A stretch of 64,000 nucleotides of DNA from Paramecium sonneborni (GCA_905182985.1 CAJJDN010000115.1:298697-362696), one strand, 5' to 3'; positions 49,903-62,625 are shown, counted from the stretch's first letter. Notes: a model not told the origin generated them from the sequence alone. Program-made: numbers and translations.

Positions 49903-51292
49903 ATGTCTAAAAGTAATCAAGTTGAAATATACTATAATGAATAAATTTCTTCTAAGGAATCAAAAAGAATGAAGTGGTTTGTTTTATTTGCTTACAGTTT
50001 TTTAGCGTATACTTTGATTTTATTGTTAGATTTTCAAATGTGCTTGGATTTGTGAGTTATTCACCTGTTTGGCTAAATGCAGCAATCTATTATGATGTTG
50101 AAGCTAATGACTTGTATTGGATAGGAAATTTATATTATATAACATTTTTTGTATTTGGTCCTCCTTTTATTCCTTTATTAGAGAAGAGACTTGATTTATG
50201 TTTATAAGTATCTTCAATTTTAACAGCTGCAGGGGCTTGGATGGTTTGGTTTGGAAAGCAAAGTTTTTTTATGTGTTTAGTTGGATATTTTTTTGTAGGA
50301 GTAAGTGAGGCTTTATTTTTAGCAGTTCCTGTTTGTAATTATTAAACCTTATCGTTTTTATAGATTTATCTGAAATATGGTTTACTGCTTATGATCGTAC
50401 TTTGGCAACATGTTTAGGAAGTTATGCTACTCTAGCAGGAATCATGGCTTCATATACATATTCGTCATTTTAGTTTTGGGATCTAATAGATCAAGAAATT
50501 ATTAATATCAAAATTGAAGAAATGAACTTTATAATTGCCATTTTAAATACAATATGTGTTCCATTTTGTTTTATTTTTATTAGAAACACTAATTAAATAG
50601 CTAGAAATGTTGAAGTAAAAAATTATTATGAAATTATAGGAAAATTTAGGATTTTTTAAATAATTCTTTGAAATTTTCAGAATAGAAGAATTTTTATTAG
50701 ATCTTTTAGCATTTGCAATGTTTATTGGGATTTCATGGGTTTATATATCTGTTATTTCTTTATAATTGTATCCTTTTGGGTATACTCAATTAGAGGTAGG
50801 GATTGCTGGAATCTTTTTTACAGGGTCAGGTATTATAGCTGGAATATGGATCTCATTTAAATTAGATTTATAAACAAGATAAGGAAAATTGCCAGATTAT
50901 GATATCATTATAAAGTATACAACTTCTATGGGTTTTTTGGCTTTACTATTATTAGCCTTTTTAATATCATACTTACCTTTTTGGGTTTTGATAATATTAA
51001 ATATTATGAATGGAATAGGATTAAATGTTATATATCCAATAGCTATAGAAGCATTTGTAGAAAAGTTGTATCCATTAAAGTCTTTGATAGTAAGCACCTG
51101 GATATTAGGAATTGCAAATGTACAATTCAAAAATAGACTTAGATTTTGGGTTTTGCTTTAAATTACATATTAGTATTGCCAACAATAATAGATTATGGTA
51201 TATGGTTATCTTTATTAATACTTACTCCATTTTAACTTTACTTTCTTTTATTTTATAAATCTAAATTTAGGCGATTTGAGTTATCAAATTGA
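49903..51292 (+). CDS. Major facilitator superfamily transporter (FLVCR-like)
   Basis: Predicted 429 residues after four introns (23, 29, 25, 23 nt), exactly 430 codons. About twelve hydrophobic spans follow a short polar N-terminus. Early motifs VSYSPVWLNAAIYYDVEAND, YWIGNLYYITFFVFGPPFI and LTAAGAWMVWFG recall the FLVCR/SLC49 branch (a P-x-W-L near TM1, a gap, then a GAW in TM3). Those proteins move haem, choline or ethanolamine; the substrate here cannot be inferred. The second half contains GIAGIFFTGSGIIAGIW and IEAFVEKLYP. Start ATG 49903-49905, stop TGA 51290-51292. A decayed partial copy lies just upstream. Confidence 0.72.
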
Positions 51293-52187
51293 ATATAATA
51301 TTTAAATTATAAACTAATTATAGACACATGATTTATATTCATTAATCAAATAATATGCTAATGAGATTGCTATTGTAGTTCTATTCCATTCATTTTCATC
51401 ATATTTGAATTATCTAAAGTATATAAGTGAAACTAATTCTTATATATTGTGTGTGCTGTAAATTAATAATTATCATAAAGAAGTTAAGGATAAAAAATGT
51501 ATTAGGATTAAATTGTATTATGCTAAGAATAAAACCAGAAGAAAAGAAATAATAACTGCAATTGTCATAAATTACAGAAAAGAAAATAAACATTGATTAA
51601 ATAAATAAAGATTGGATTACATAAGACCAACTAAAAATTTATAATGCTTTATTCCATTAGACCATAATTTCCTACCTTTTTTGGAATTTTCTGCTATAAA
51701 AATGCTTTAAAAAATAATCATTAGAATAAGATTCAATTTAATTCAAGAATATGAGACTGTATTACTATTAATAGCATTAAAAAGAAGAATGGATTTCATT
51801 ATGATGGTATAGTAAAAACAATAGCAATTGTTAAAGTAAATTATCATATTCTAAATTATCGAAATTTTTGGATATGGAAATGGAATTATGATTTTAAACT
51901 ATAAAAGTTATATCTTAGATGAAATCTATGAATGAATTAGTAAAATTTGATTAAATTAAAAAATTGATAAAAATTATACTTTATGATTCTTTTTTTAATT
52001 GGGAGATCATTATTTAGATGCTAATTAAATTTATTATTGATTGCGCTTGGTAGAATTACTTTCAAAAAATAGTTATCCTGAACCCTAAACCTTTTACAAA
52101 GATGAAGCTTATGTTATTATATAATGATTATACTATTTGTTTTTGAAAATGCTATGCCTATTTATGCTTTATGGATTAAATCTTATA
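51293..52187 (+). other. Protein-like but unresolved stretch
   Basis: About 900 bp with plus-strand fragments in shifting frames (DWITQDQLKIYNALFHQT, FHYDGIVKTIAIVKVNYHIL, LVELLSKNSYPEPQTFYKD), ending at a TGA near 52130. They might be exons of a gene with several small introns, or a decayed gene. The minus strand also has long TGA-free runs here, so the strand itself is uncertain. No family recognised. Confidence 0.3.
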
Positions 52188-52189
52188 AT

Positions 52190-53269
52190 GATCTTTAGTT
52201 GTTAGGCATTTTGTGTAGTCTTTATTTTTTAGATTCCTCAGCTTAAAGATAAAATTTTAAAATACTTGTTAAATGATAATTTTTAGATGTTCCATTTTTA
52301 AAAAGGAATTAATCTTTAATTGGTAATTTAGGTTTGGTAGAAAATGCTGATGGAATATCAATACTTAATGTTGGTATTTTCCTTACTTCTAATTAATTAG
52401 CACTCAAATTTGCAATTGCTTAATCATTTAAACTAGTTGCTTTATGTAAATCCTTAAATTCTTAAGTATTTTATACCTAAGGGTCATATCTTGTTGTTTC
52501 AGCTCCTGTTTTAGATCTTTATTATATAATTTATTCTGATTATAATTGGTTGATTTACTATTATAAAGAGTAAATCTCATTTTATTAATTAGACACTTTT
52601 CCTTTTAACTCAGAATTATTATCAATCAAATTTTTATTTTATTCATTTAAAGTAGTTAATTCTTGATCTTTTATTTTGACTTATTCTATATAATACATCT
52701 CTTTTTCTAGTAGCTGTTCTTTGAATCAATTATAATGATAATTATACTTTTTAACATTTGGTTCTCTTTTAATATTAATTCCAATTGACTTTCAAGATTC
52801 TTTATTTATTCTTTTGATTTCTCTTTATTACTTTATTTTGGATCTAGCAATTCATCACATGAATATATAGGATTTTAGTCCTATTATAATTCAATTGTTT
52901 TATTGCAATCTAAAACTGTTTAACAAACATGATATTGTTAACCAATTGATGCAAAATTTTGATTATGAATATTTTCTAATGAGATTGGATCATCTTCTAT
53001 CATTGGATTTGAAAGTTCATTGCTTTTTGAAGAATGATCTTCTTCTAAATATTATTTTATTGAATACTATCATTATTGATTAAATGTTATAAGACTGCTG
53101 ATTCATTTCCTTCTTCATCTGATTCTAATGGATTTATAGGATATTCTTCTTATTCAACTTATTCTTGTTCATCTTATTCAGATTAACCATTACGAACATA
53201 CTCATTTTTATTATCATCACTTGAACTATCATTTAATGGATTTGCTATGATAGAGCTTTATAATGACAT
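52190..53269 (-). CDS. Coiled-coil protein, unknown
   Basis: Starts MSLQSSIIANPLNDSSSDDN at 53267-53269, with an acidic Ser/Asp/Glu-rich N-terminus. The main exon carries YLEEDHSSKSNELSNPMIED and then a coiled coil (KSKEQIKNLESQLELILKEN, continuing after a 29-nt intron as EQLLEKEMYYIEQVKIKDQE). A polar tail with ANQLEVRKIPTLSIDIPSAF follows. A small intron near 53060 is needed to link the first two segments. The 3' end is uncertain because two frames stay open past 52250 toward the unresolved stretch. Composition suggests a structural or scaffold protein. Confidence 0.5.
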
Positions 53270-53319
53270 TAAATTAATGATAATAAAATATAATTGTAAA
53301 AATAAATGTAATAGCATAT

Positions 53320-54969
53320 TCAAATTACTTTTAATAAAGAATTAAATTTTGTGTTCGTGTCTAATCTCTCATTTTTATCTTCCAAAATTTATAATTATTT
53401 ACTCGTATTTATACTATTTATCTTTTAATTCTCTTCTGGAATAGTAAATTAAACATTTTCTTTATCTTTTACACTTCTATATGTAGAAAGTGATTTTTAA
53501 TGTTTAGAGTTTCTTTTTACATCACCTCCACATTTTTAAGGTTTTAACGTTAATTTACTTTATCTTGTTTATTATGTACATTAACTATAAAATTGATCAG
53601 AATCATTTGAAGCACGAGATTCATTATATTCACATAAATTAAATGTATATTGTTTTATTCCTTTACTTGAATGAATAGATTATGCTCTCTTTTAAGATAT
53701 TTTAGGTGAAACTAATTAGTTTATTTAATAATAATTATACATATTTCCTATTATTAAGATTAAGGACGCATTTAATTTTCTGGAGTTACACTAATCACAA
53801 TATTTTATTATCCTTTTTATTTTCTCTCCCATTCTGATTTACTTGGCTTTCTTTTTGTAGCATTTCCAGATATATTATTTAAAATACTCTTTTCATAATC
53901 ATCTATTGAATCACTTAAAGCTTTATTTATTGCACTTAAACCTCCACTAATGTGAATTAAATAAAATACATACATATTATTTGATTAATTATTTGAAATT
54001 CTAGAATAATCATTATTAATTGTTTAATCCATAGAACTTGGCAACAATTTAAATGAAGCATTACAACTTTTTGAAGTTTAGTTTTTAATTATTTATTCCA
54101 TTAAATTACAATATTTTTTCTCATATTCATTTTTGACCTCTTATGCTGCTTTAAAACTCATTTATGATTTAGATCGTTCTTTGCATAATTTCTTTTGATA
54201 ATCTTACCTTAATTCATCAAACAGTTTACATTACAATTGAATTTCATATTGTTGATTAGATATAATCTTCTTACATTTATTTAATTCATCTCTAAAATTA
54301 TTATAATCCATACATAGCCTCTTTTAATTTATTTAATAATTCCTAATTATTATTGCTTCTTTAAGATATCATTCCTTATTCTTATATTTACAATTTTAAT
54401 TCATCTATACTATACTACTTTTATTTCAATTCTCTCTACAAATTACTTAATTCAGCCTTATGATTTTATTGAACTAAATTTTAATATATATTAATTACTC
54501 TATTCAATTTAAAATTCATAATTTTCAATTATAGTTTTATTGTTTTCAAGTTCCATTTATAAAAATTCATTCTCCTTTTCCAAATTATCTATTTTATCTT
54601 ATAAAATTCTCTTTGTTTACTCCTATACTTATTTGATTCTATTCACTTATTCTTATTGATCTCTTATCCAATATTCCTTCTCTCTTTAATGAACTGCTTA
54701 TAATTAAGCAATTTGATCCTCTACTTATTTATTTTTAATTTCTTATTACGAATTACTCTTTTATTGAGCCAAACATTTTTGTAAAATTTCATTCTCATAC
54801 TATAACCCTTTACTTTCCTATTCAAATTATTTCAATTGCTTCATTAAATCTTACAATTTGCGTTTTAACATATTATTCTATAAGTAATATTATGAATATC
54901 AACCTCTTCCAATAATTCTGTATAAGTATAATCGTTTGTTTTTTTTTTATTTATGTCAAGTTGAGCCAT
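53320..54969 (-). CDS. Coiled-coil protein, unknown
   Basis: About 530 residues. Starts MAQLDINKKKTNDYTYTELL (ATG 54967-54969); a 26-nt intron follows EE, then a long coiled coil begins (NNMLKRKLQDLMKQLKQFEQ, EYWIRDQQEQVNRIKQVQEQ). The C-terminal exon is Ser/Lys/Gln-rich (KQYTFNLCEYNESRASNDSD, KRNSKHQKSLSTYRS) and ends LEDKNERLDTNTKFNSLLKV before TGA 53320-53322. At least one more small intron in the middle was not placed. It lies 50 bp upstream of the next coiled-coil gene on the same strand. Confidence 0.6.
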
Positions 54970-55047
54970 GGTAAAAATATTAATTTTAAAAAATATTACG
55001 TTAAACTATTTATATTTAGACAAAAAAAGAGTTGATTAAAACAAATA

Positions 55048-55704
55048 TCATGAAGATTATAATTATTTTATCTACTTAATTAATTCTTCCTTTTCTGAAA
55101 CATGCTTTTAAATTTCACTTTAATAATGCAATAACAGAGAATTAGTGCGAATAATTATTTGTTACAATTAAGATATTATTTGCTTGTCTTTTTCTCTATT
55201 AGAAAGTAATTGCGTTGTTTCAGCCATCAATTTTCTTTTTAAAATTTCCTTATTTGCACTTCTCATTCGAGGTTTTACACTACTTGACATTGTCGAATTT
55301 TAAGAGAGACCAACTTTATTAAAAAAGTTCTATTAGAGAGATCCTTATTAATTAGGAGTATAAGCTGCACTTGTATCTTTGAGATATTGTTGAGAAAAGC
55401 TTTCTTAAATCAACATTTGCGATTATGATTTCTGTTGTATTAATTTATTATAAGGACTAGTCTTTAATAATTACTATAATCCATGCACTTATTTTTTAGT
55501 AATTAAATTAGTACTTGACAATTACTTATTTGATTTCTTCTGACTAATATTATTGTTACAAATTCCTCCATCCAACTAAGAACTTGTTAATCTTCTATGA
55601 AAATTTAACTATCTATGTTTTTGTGGCTCTGGACTTATCGTTTATTTTCTTAATTACTCTTTAACAAATGAAGGAATGTCTTGCTTACTTGAAATATTTA
55701 TCAT
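55048..55704 (-). CDS. Basic, mostly disordered protein with C-terminal coil
   Basis: Uninterrupted 218-codon frame, no intron. Starts MINISSKQDIPSFVKEQLRK; Ser/Gln/Lys/Asn-rich with few hydrophobics (SSTNLITKKQVHGLQQLLK), then a short coiled coil at the C-terminus (REKDKQIISQLQQIIIRTNS, VSEKEELIKQIKQL). No recognised domain. It sits 78 bp upstream of the preceding coiled-coil gene on the same strand; the run of three such genes may reflect cytoskeletal functions, but that is only composition. Confidence 0.6.
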
Positions 55705-55822
55705 ATAAAAATATTTGTAAAATATTTATATACAAAATATATTTATTAACATAAAAAATCATAGTGCATCCATTCCTATATTATTAATGCATGCCTAAAT
55801 TTTTTATATTCTCTACATTATA

Positions 55823-56593
55823 TCAAAATAAAGGAATTCCCTTACTTCTAGTGTAAATTTTATAATTCCATTTTGTTTCCTTGTAAAATTTATAACAATA
55901 AATTAACAATTTGAATTTACAAATTGCATCAAAAAGATTTTATTTATTAATCACAATTGAATTATGTCTGCTATCTGCTATACCATATCTTCCTGAAAAA
56001 ATCATAAAATATTCATAAGTAATATCACAAATTACTATTTACATTAAAATCGTTATCATGAAATAAGCACCAGAGTTTTCACTAATTTAATTACTCCAAA
56101 TTTATGTAACTGTTATGGCTAAATAATTTTCTATCATAAATTATATTATAAATAATAATATTATATAGCATTTAATTCCCATATAATATCTAAAAGTCTA
56201 AAGAGTTACATCACAATTGAATAAGTTACTATGAAAGAGGTATTTGTATTACTTTTCTTTCTTCTTATAAAGTTTTAATAGATTTCTTATGATTCTTAAC
56301 AATACAATTACATAGATTCCAGTCAAAAAGACTTTACATAAGGAGTGGTTGTAAATTAAATAACATTCCATTGGAATTCTATATATTACTTTTTAGATTG
56401 TTAAATATAAACACCCGAAAAGTAAAAATATTTGCTACATGATTATTGCAAATTTTGCTATGGAGGAAAATTAATATTTGGTTGATACTTTTTTTTTCCT
56501 AAAATTCAATTACTTAATCGAAGAAGGTGTTGATGATGATCCTTTGTTAATTTTATCTAGTATTTCATTTACACTTTCAGAGTCATTAATCAT
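55823..56593 (-). CDS. Multi-pass membrane protein, unknown
   Basis: Uninterrupted 256-codon frame from ATG 56591-56593 to TGA 55823-55825. A polar N-terminus (MINDSESVNEILDKINKGSS) precedes about four hydrophobic segments: SIAKFAIIMQQIFLLFGCLY, VFLTGIYVIVLLRIIRNLL, a segment around YIILLFIIQFMI, and AYFMITILMQIVICDITYEY. The C-terminus is polar with basic and aromatic residues (YKFYKETKWNYKIYTRSKG). Cys residues occur in loops. No family recognised. The plus strand carries an 84-codon shadow with a false signal peptide. Confidence 0.6.
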
Positions 56594-56810
56594 ATTTATA
56601 TTCAATTAATAAATTTATTTTTATTAAAAGTTTAGCATATTTTATTTTAATAATATAATTTTATTCATGTATCATTTTTAATAATCTTATTCAAATGAAT
56701 AATAAAAATTGTAATAAAATAAAGAGTCTTATATTTGTAAGATAGATTAGAAATTAATAAAATTTGTGTTTACAAATGTACTTTTTAAAATAAAACATAA
56801 AAAATCAAAA

Positions 56811-59194
56811 TCAACCTTATTTAACTGGTTTAACTTTCAAAATTTCCCCAAATCCAATAGTTCTAAAATAATCAATAGAAATATTTACTTTCCATCATCT
56901 CTTAAAGCGAATCGACCTAATTGAGTGATTGTTTCATATTTTTCCATACAAACTGGATTTTTAATCTAAATTATTAAATAATTTTACAGATATTTTAGCT
57001 ATACCCTCATTAAAGGATTTAAGGAAATTTTATTTAATTGTTTTCTTGGTTTCGGCATCTATAACTGCTTCAACACATGAAATTTCAATCTCTTCAACTG
57101 CTGAATGAAGATGCATAATGCATTAATATCCTTCTGAAAATATTCTTCTACTTTCTGGTAAATCCAAAAGTCTAATTTTGGCTTAGAATTCTTAAGAAAC
57201 TAAGCATGGATTAGATGTTAAATTGCACATCATATATCCTCTCTTAATATCTTCTTCTTCAATATTTTTGACTTTAATTTTAATATTTTCACCTGCCTTA
57301 GCATATTTCATCTTTTAATCTTTCATATTATATAGTTCTACAATTTGGAAAGGTTATTTCTTTGGATATATTGAAACATCCAATCCTTCAATAATCTTAC
57401 CAGATTCCAATTTACCATAAATATATAATGATCCTAAATCTTTAAATTTATCCAATATTGGCATTCTAATTGGTCCTTCTTCATTTCTCTTTGGTATAGC
57501 AACGGTATCAATTAAATCAATTAATGAAGGACCTTTGTACCAATTGCATTTTGTTTCTTCTACTCTATTTTTTATATTAGATCCAGATAATGCATCAATT
57601 GGAATAACATAAACATTTTCAAATTTACATTATTTAAGAACAAATTCTTAGATATTTTATGATATCATATTAAATCTATCTTAATTCCAATCAATAGTAT
57701 CCATTTTAGTGATAACAATAATAATATGATCAACACCTAAACTTTTTGCTAATAATGCATGTTCTTAAGTTTAACCGCCTTTTTCAAAACCTGATTCAAA
57801 TTCACCTGTTTTGGCTGATACTATTAAACCAGCTAAATCAGCTTAACATGCTCCCATAATCATGTTAGGAACATAGTTTTTATGTCCTGGAGCATCTGCA
57901 AGAATAAATCTTTTTTATTTAGTTACAAATTAAGCTTTTCCACATTCAACAGTTTTTCCTTTTTATTTTTCTTCTTCATTTTAATCCATAACATATGCTA
58001 ACCACCAAGAATCTCTATTATTTTAAACTGCTTCTTATTCGTATTTTTTAACATCAGCTTCACTTACTTCTCCTAATTCTAATAATAATCTTCCACAAAG
58101 AGTAGATTTACCAGCATCAACATGCCCAATAAATACTAAATTGACTGGTTATCTTGTTTCATCAGGCTAAGTTTATTATTTATATATACATCTACGTATT
58201 TCTACAAATCTACTTCTCCTTCTAATTTTACTACTTGTTCAACAAGATTTAAAGTTTAAGCAGGTTTATCTTTTGCTCTCTATTCAGCATCTTTACGTTC
58301 TTAAATAATTATAATTATTTTTTACTTTAAATTGCTCTTTCAATTTCTTCTTATTTCTTCTTTCTTTTAGCTTCTTCATCTGCTTCTTTTTTTTTCTATT
58401 ATTCTGGCTTTGGATAATTTTTATACTCATCTTCACAACTTGGATTATAATAACTAATATATGCTGAATAATTATTCCAAAATTTATCAAAATCCAAAAA
58501 ATCTGGTTATTTTGGAAAGATTGGCATTTTTGGAGGATTGAGAGCTATTTCTAATGGTTTTGCATTTAAATTTAACTTTTTTTTAGGTCTTGCTGTAGTT
58601 GTAGTTCCTTCTTTAGGCTATTCTTGTTATTATTGTAATTATTGTTATTTTTATTATTCTAATTACTGTTACTTTTTTTATTCTTCTAACTTTTATTACT
58701 CAAGCTTTTATTACTCTAATTTTTATTATTCTAATAACTTTTATTATTCCAATTCAGGATTCAATGCTTGAGTTGTTTATTCCAATTATTTAAGAAATGA
58801 TTCATACTCTTTTTCCTTTTTCTTATATTCAAGGTAGCTTTGCATCAGTTATTTTTCTGATTCATTCATTTGATAAGCAGTATTTGTATTTAAAAACTCT
58901 TCCATCTCTTTTTAATATTTTGGTAAATGTTTTGAATAATAGGCTGCTGTCTCCCCTAAAAATCTTTAGAACAAAATTTGTTTATTAATATCAAATGATT
59001 CATAATCTTCATGAGTAATACCTGGATAAGGTCCTTTAGGTGGAGGAGGAGTCTAAGGCCCTCCTAAATAATAGAAAGCATATTCTTAATACATTTAGGG
59101 ATCAAAACCCATCTAACATATTATATTATCTTACCATATTTATATTAGGATCATAGGGATATTATCCCATTTATTAACCATAAGGATAGTTCAT
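56811..59194 (-). CDS. Translation termination factor eRF3 (Sup35-like)
   Basis: Predicted 752 residues after five introns (22, 26, 29, 22, 26 nt), exactly 753 codons. The C-terminal two thirds form the GTPase: P-loop [40 protein letters not shown] and LSG, followed by the two beta-barrel domains and the closing [20 protein letters not shown] plus [11 protein letters not shown]. The N-terminal ~280 residues start MNYPYGQQMGQYPYDPN and include imperfect repeats of KLEQQ within a Gln-rich block, most Gln encoded by TAA/TAG. eRF3 with GTP acts with eRF1 on the terminating ribosome; in this organism only TGA should be recognised. YVPNM and the N-terminal extension favour eRF3 over EF-1alpha or HBS1. 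Confidence 0.92.
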
Positions 59195-59389
59195 ATTTGG
59201 AGAAATTATTATTAACCTTTATTTAAAAAAAATTATGTTTTTATTCAATTAATTATCTACTTATGAATAAATTAAACATTAAAATATTTTACAGAAATTT
59301 CTTTAATTATTTTTATACTCAATAATAATTCTTTCGTATATATATATTTCTATATGAATTTATAGAAAAATATGTAATTAAATAATTAT

Positions 59390-59978
59390 TCAGATCTTAA
59401 TCCCTTTAGAATTCAATCTTTTTTTTAAATGACCAATTACTTCATCTTTTGTTTTTATGTATTGTTCTAATTATTATTAATTATATTATGAACTCTCAGT
59501 CAATTTTTCAAATTCTTCAAGGTCAAAAAACTTGGTATCACTACTAAAAGGCATTTCACTTATTATGAGTGAAGCTAAACAACTAGCTTACAATATTAAA
59601 TTTTCTTATGTTTTTTATTTATCAGATTCACATTTCATTTTTAAATTTTATAAAGTTCTAAATATCTAAGTGTACAAGTATACAAAATAAATGTCTTTGA
59701 TATCCTACTACATATCCATATTTAAAAACTTTTATATTTTTGCTAATTCCTATTAACAATTTATATGTATATTTTACTTTTGGCTCAAATTTTTAAGCTG
59801 TTTTCTAACACTAAGTGTGCAAGGATTCTAATTCTTGTACTACTATTTTATTATCATTTTTTAACTTTATTTCTAAATTTCTTATTTTTTCTACTTAATT
59901 TACTTTATCCATATCTAAATCAAAAAAATTTATTTTATCTCTCAAACCCTCTTCATATAATTTTCTAAAGCTAACCAT
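59390..59978 (-). CDS. Small coiled-coil protein, unknown
   Basis: Predicted 186 residues with one 28-nt intron, exactly 187 codons, from ATG 59976-59978; an in-frame ATG at 60054-60056 would add 26 residues. Sequence: MVSFRKLYEEGLRDKINFFD, then VEKIRNLEIKLKNDNK, a middle region with CESDKQKTQENLILQASCLA, and an end DEVIGHLKKRLNSKGIKI. It lies right behind the kinase-like gene on the same strand and could be a further exon of it, but I found no splice joining the two. Confidence 0.5.
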
Positions 59979-60037
59979 TCTTTTAAAACAAAGAAATAAT
60001 GGAACAATCCAAAAATTTTTTAAAGCTTAAAAATATT

Positions 60038-62625
60038 TCACATTTCCACCAACCATTTTACCGATAATATCATACTTTCTTATTTAAATTAAAATTATTA
60101 CTTTAATTAATTTTCGTAGATTTTAGCTATTCTATTTGCTTCATTTTCATCTATTTTTGTCTTAATTTCTTAAATGTTTTAATGAATTTATAATAATTAC
60201 ACAGAATTCTTTTTTTTGTCTGATTTTGGAGTATCTTCAATTCTTTATAATTTATTTGCATTTTCTTCAGAATTATTATCTTTTTATTGTTTTTGTTCAT
60301 TATATTATAAATAATTATTTTATTACAAGTCAATTTTGCCTTAATCTTTTGTTATTTAATCATTTTTTGGAGTTGGAGGTAATCTGGATGAATTTTATTT
60401 ATTTATTCTAGTCTATTTTTAATATCCATCTAAAGATTCAACAATTATTCTTTAATCTTAATTAGTTGATTTTATAATTTCATCTTTTTAGTTGATTTAA
60501 TAATTTTTTACTTATTATTAATCTTTACAAAATGAAGGAATTTCCTTTTAATCTTTCATTTCAATTTGATATTGTTTATTATTTTGTTTAATTTATTATT
60601 CATTATCAAATTATTTATGAATTTCAATCTCATTTAATTTATTGTTTTTTATTAATTCAATATTTTCTTAAATTCTAGGTTAAGTTTATCGTTATTCAAA
60701 AGAAGGTTCATAATTACCAAGATAGGAGTTATCTTCATCTGAATTAATTTTTTCAGGCTTTTACTTAAAATTCTAAATTTCATATGGTTATTATTATAAA
60801 TTAGTTGGATTTTATTTTTTTAAATATTAATTTTCAATTTATGAATTTTAAAAGGAATACTGCATTTATCTTTAATCTTTTGGTGTTTTAAATTATTATC
60901 GATTGTTATCTTAATTATTATTAATAATTAATAATGATTGATTAGCTGCACTACAATTGGATAACTCTATCTTTTCAATACTTTATGTACTATTTTTTCT
61001 AGAAGAATTTCTTCTTGACTAAGGTTTTCTAATTTATTTAATTTCTAAATTATCAAATAATGATTAAGTATCAGAATAATTTATTGTTCTATTGACTGGA
61101 AATTCTTAATTTGATTTCTTTTAAATTTAAGAAGGTTACTAAAGTTCTCGGGTAGAAGCTCTAAGAAGGGTTTTAAATTCTTATTTTTAATCTTAAGTTC
61201 TACTGGATTTAGGTCTTAAATCTTAATTTTTTTAATTAAATTAGCCATCTTATTTCTCATTTAAAGATTAGCCTCTTTAAATTATAGTAGGAGTATAAGA
61301 AGATTATTCATATTAGGATTAATTTGTTGTTATGGATATTAATTTTCTTTGGATTTATTTCTATTATTCTTACATAGGTTAATATTGATCTCCAATTAAT
61401 TATTATATTTAATTTAAGTGATTTTAAGAATGTTCTCTTGGAGTTGATTTGTTTTTGTATTCAAACTAATTTTCTAAAGGTTTAGTAATTGGCTATTTTT
61501 CATATATGCTTAAATGTTAAGCTTTTCTTGAAACAGATCTAATTTATGGACTTTATTATTGCATAGAATGATCAATTTATAATAGTCTACAAGGAAATCT
61601 ATTAGTTGCACTAAATCCAGGACTTAAAGATTATCTAATTTTTAAAAAATGTTCTTTTTATTAATTACCATAAGATATAATTCTAGTTTGCATCATTGTA
61701 GAATTTCTGGATTGTTATTTATGACTATTATTATAAGGAGAAGCTTTTCTAACTGAATTTTAATTTAAAGTAATAATTTCTTATGGAAACATACTCAATG
61801 TTTAAGTTTATTATTTTGTATATATTGAATTAGATCGTGTTATTCTATCATTTTATTCATTGAGATTCTCTTATAAACTTTAATCAATATCATTTAAACC
61901 AAAAGATATTGTAATAAAATCTCTGACTTCTTCCCATTTTAACTTTCCAGCTAATAAAGTGTTAATTACATTCCTTCCTTTTATTTTAGCTTCCGATTAA
62001 CATAAATGACTAAAGAGTTCCCCTAATTTGATTTACCAAGACTTTTTAGGCAATTGTTTTTAAAAATTTGCAAAACCGAAATCTATCAATGTCAACTTAT
62101 TTTCGCTTCTAAAAATTCTCATTAATGCAAAATCTCTATCTTTTATTCTTCTTTCTTAATATTCTTTATAGTAATAATTATAAAGTGTGTAAATCTGCAA
62201 ATATGTTCTATGATAAAATATTAGTACTATTTATACTTTGGATTATCAACTTCTTATGTTAATAATTAACCTTATAGGCAATTAGTTAAAATGAAATAAT
62301 AATGACTATCTGTTTGATTTATTTCAACTATTTAAGGAAATTCAATTAAATCTGAATCTAATCCATCCGATTCAGGTATTTCAAATGGAAAATCTTCAGG
62401 TATTATTGTTGGCTTTCGAGAATACTTAAATAACATATTAAGTTCTTCTTAGAAATGTTTATTATATATTTCAACCTTCATTAATGGTTACTATAATAAT
62501 ATTTGATTCATTACACGATTCAATTATAATATCATGAATTTATCCTCTTAGTAACTACCTCTATAAATTATGCATTCATTATTTTTTTCAACCAAATGAT
62601 CTAATTTAAATTTTCCGATTTGCAT
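60038..62625 (-). CDS. Kinase-fold protein with long Q/N-rich tail
   Basis: Predicted 852 residues with one 29-nt intron, exactly 853 codons. N-terminus MQIGKFKLDHLVEKNNECII, with a degenerate Gly loop. The catalytic region reads RIKDRDFALMRIFRSENKLT followed by LIDFGFANF: the DFG is intact, while the HRD-x-K-x-x-x-x-N loop has lost its Lys and Asn. After a helical C-lobe remnant (IKLGELFSHLC) the final ~600 residues are Gln/Asn/Ser/Lys-rich with many TAA/TAG codons (SRRNSSRKNSTQSIEKIE). It is thus probably inactive or atypical, and different in its losses from the kinase-fold genes at 19087 and 42023. The stop at 60038-60040 is provisional because the 3' end could splice onward into the next small gene. 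Confidence 0.6.

Noticed and set aside
56231..56485. Plus-strand 84-codon ORF with a signal-peptide-like start (MKEVFVLLFFLLIKF)
   Set aside because: It lies entirely antisense to a 256-codon intronless minus-strand membrane protein; the hydrophobic start is the complement of Lys/Glu-rich codons.
58538..58771. Tyr/Ser-rich repeat ORF (YYSNYCYF pattern) on the plus strand
   Set aside because: It is the complement of the Q-rich KLEQQ repeat region of eRF3.
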